7,730 nt of DNA, taken from assembly GCA_946221035.1 (NCBI GenBank), contig CAMIME010000069.1, forward strand, positions 1 through 7,730. Reading direction: 5' to 3'. Positions 7,420 to 7,730 of this stretch are shown here, piece after piece. The stretch comes from an uncultured Campylobacter sp. Its GTDB lineage: Bacteria > Actinomycetota > Actinomycetes > Mycobacteriales > Mycobacteriaceae. Numbering within the stretch: position 1 is the stretch's first letter; the number at the start of each line of letters is the position of its first letter. The position numbers and the translations under genes are program-made. Below the pieces are notes generated by a model. The model was given only the letters and a program-made list of their open reading frames with translations. It was not told the origin of the DNA and ran no database searches.

Positions 7420-7730
7420 TTAGAAGGGGAGCTGGAAGTTCGGGATCTGAACCTTGGGCACGTTCAGGTGCGGGATGCCCAGGTTGAACTCGCGGTTGAG
7501 GAAGTCAATGATCATGTTCGCGCCGCGCGGGTCTGCGAACACGATCAAGCCAGTCGTGATAAGCGCGGCAGACAAGCCGGATACGAGACCCACGGCGGTA
7601 CGGGAGGAGCCCCCGCTGTTGTTAGCGGTCTGCGGGGTAGCTGTCGTGGTGGCGGGGTTCGCAGTGGTGGGCTTCGTAGTGGTCGGCGCTGCCGGAGCGG
7701 GCGTCTCAGTAGTGGTCGGCGCTGCCGGAG
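7420..7730 (-). CDS. Thr/Pro/Ala-rich single-pass membrane protein with C-terminal pentapeptide repeat, partial, function unknown
   Basis: This reading frame enters from the right edge and ends at TAA (plus-strand 7420-7422); 102 C-terminal residues are visible and the start is outside the window. The visible part opens with a Pro/Ala/Thr linker (PAAPTTTETPAPAAPTTTKP, about 7669-7728), then a Gly/Ser/Asn-rich stretch, an Arg, and a membrane helix TAVGLVSGLSAALITTGLIV (about 7540-7599). After it come FADPRGANMIIDFLNREFNL and a terminal run of three and a half pentads of pattern hydrophobic-Pro-x-hydrophobic-Asn/Gln (IPHLN, VPKVQ, IPNFQ, LPF). The layout of low-complexity linker, single anchor and short tail mirrors the gene 30 bases downstream, and codon use looks like a normal high-GC host gene. 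I do not recognise the family. A signal peptide is expected upstream but cannot be seen. Confidence 0.75.
   Translation of the reverse strand, partial: PAAPTTTETPAPAAPTTTKPTTANPATTTATPQTANNSGGSSRTAVGLVSGLSAALITTGLIVFADPRGANMIIDFLNREFNLGIPHLNVPKVQIPNFQLPF
7423..7476 (-). repeat. C-terminal pentapeptide repeat, 3.5 units
   Basis: Eighteen codons before the stop read IPHLN-VPKVQ-IPNFQ-LPF. Each unit has an aliphatic residue, Pro, any residue, a hydrophobic residue and Asn or Gln. The DNA copies differ, so the pattern is kept at protein level and not by recent duplication. Confidence 0.7.
7676..7730 (-). repeat. 33-base direct repeat in the Thr/Pro/Ala linker
   Basis: A 22-base segment at 7676-7697 recurs exactly at 7709-7730, a period of 33 bases or 11 codons, encoding PAAPTTT twice with ETPA between. 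The second copy runs to the window edge, so more units may follow. Exact identity suggests recent duplication and possible length variation between strains. Confidence 0.75.

Noticed and set aside
7387..7422. Possible stop-codon readthrough joining the two minus-strand genes
   Set aside because: The TAA at 7420-7422 is in frame with GTG 7389, and the intervening codons are open (TPHFTSEGNI). However, the downstream gene has its own good ribosome binding site and a signal peptide right at GTG, so two separate proteins are far more likely.

Overview
The window looks like chromosomal DNA of a high-GC actinobacterium of the mycolic-acid group, most likely a Corynebacterium. The replicative polymerase is close to mycobacterial/corynebacterial DnaE1, GTG starts are common, the dnaE1 promoter looks leaderless, and two secreted Thr/Ser/Pro-rich membrane proteins follow. 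The genus is an inference from protein similarity recalled from memory; no database search was possible.

Layout. (1) Positions 1-3077, plus strand, hold a three-gene MacAB-like efflux operon: a periplasmic-adaptor (HlyD/MacA family) protein whose 5' end lies before the window, an ABC ATPase, and a MacB/FtsX-type permease. At both junctions the GTG start follows the previous stop codon with no base between them, so the three are very likely translated together. (2) Positions 3078-3131 form a short gap with a strong sigma-70-type promoter whose -10 box (TACAAT) covers the first possible ATG of the next gene. A transcript from it would begin at or next to the second ATG (3132). (3) Positions 3132-6701, plus strand, encode the full-length replicative DNA polymerase III alpha subunit DnaE1, with polymerase aspartates, a complete PHP metal site and a clamp-binding motif. 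(4) Positions 6716-6760 form a near-perfect A-tract/stem/T-tract hairpin that can terminate transcription from both sides. (5) Positions 6775-7730, minus strand, hold two adjacent genes converging on dnaE1. Both encode proteins with a long Thr/Ser/Pro/Ala-rich stretch, one C-terminal membrane segment and a short tail. The upstream one is cut by the window edge.

How it fits together: the first three genes should form one export machine, in which the ATPase dimer drives the permease and the adaptor extends outside the membrane. dnaE1 is an independent housekeeping gene with its own promoter. The two minus-strand genes form a separate unit of unknown function. They are the least explained part of the window, notably the C-terminal five-residue repeat in the upstream gene. 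I see no RNA genes, insertion sequences, CRISPR arrays, phage genes or attachment sites.
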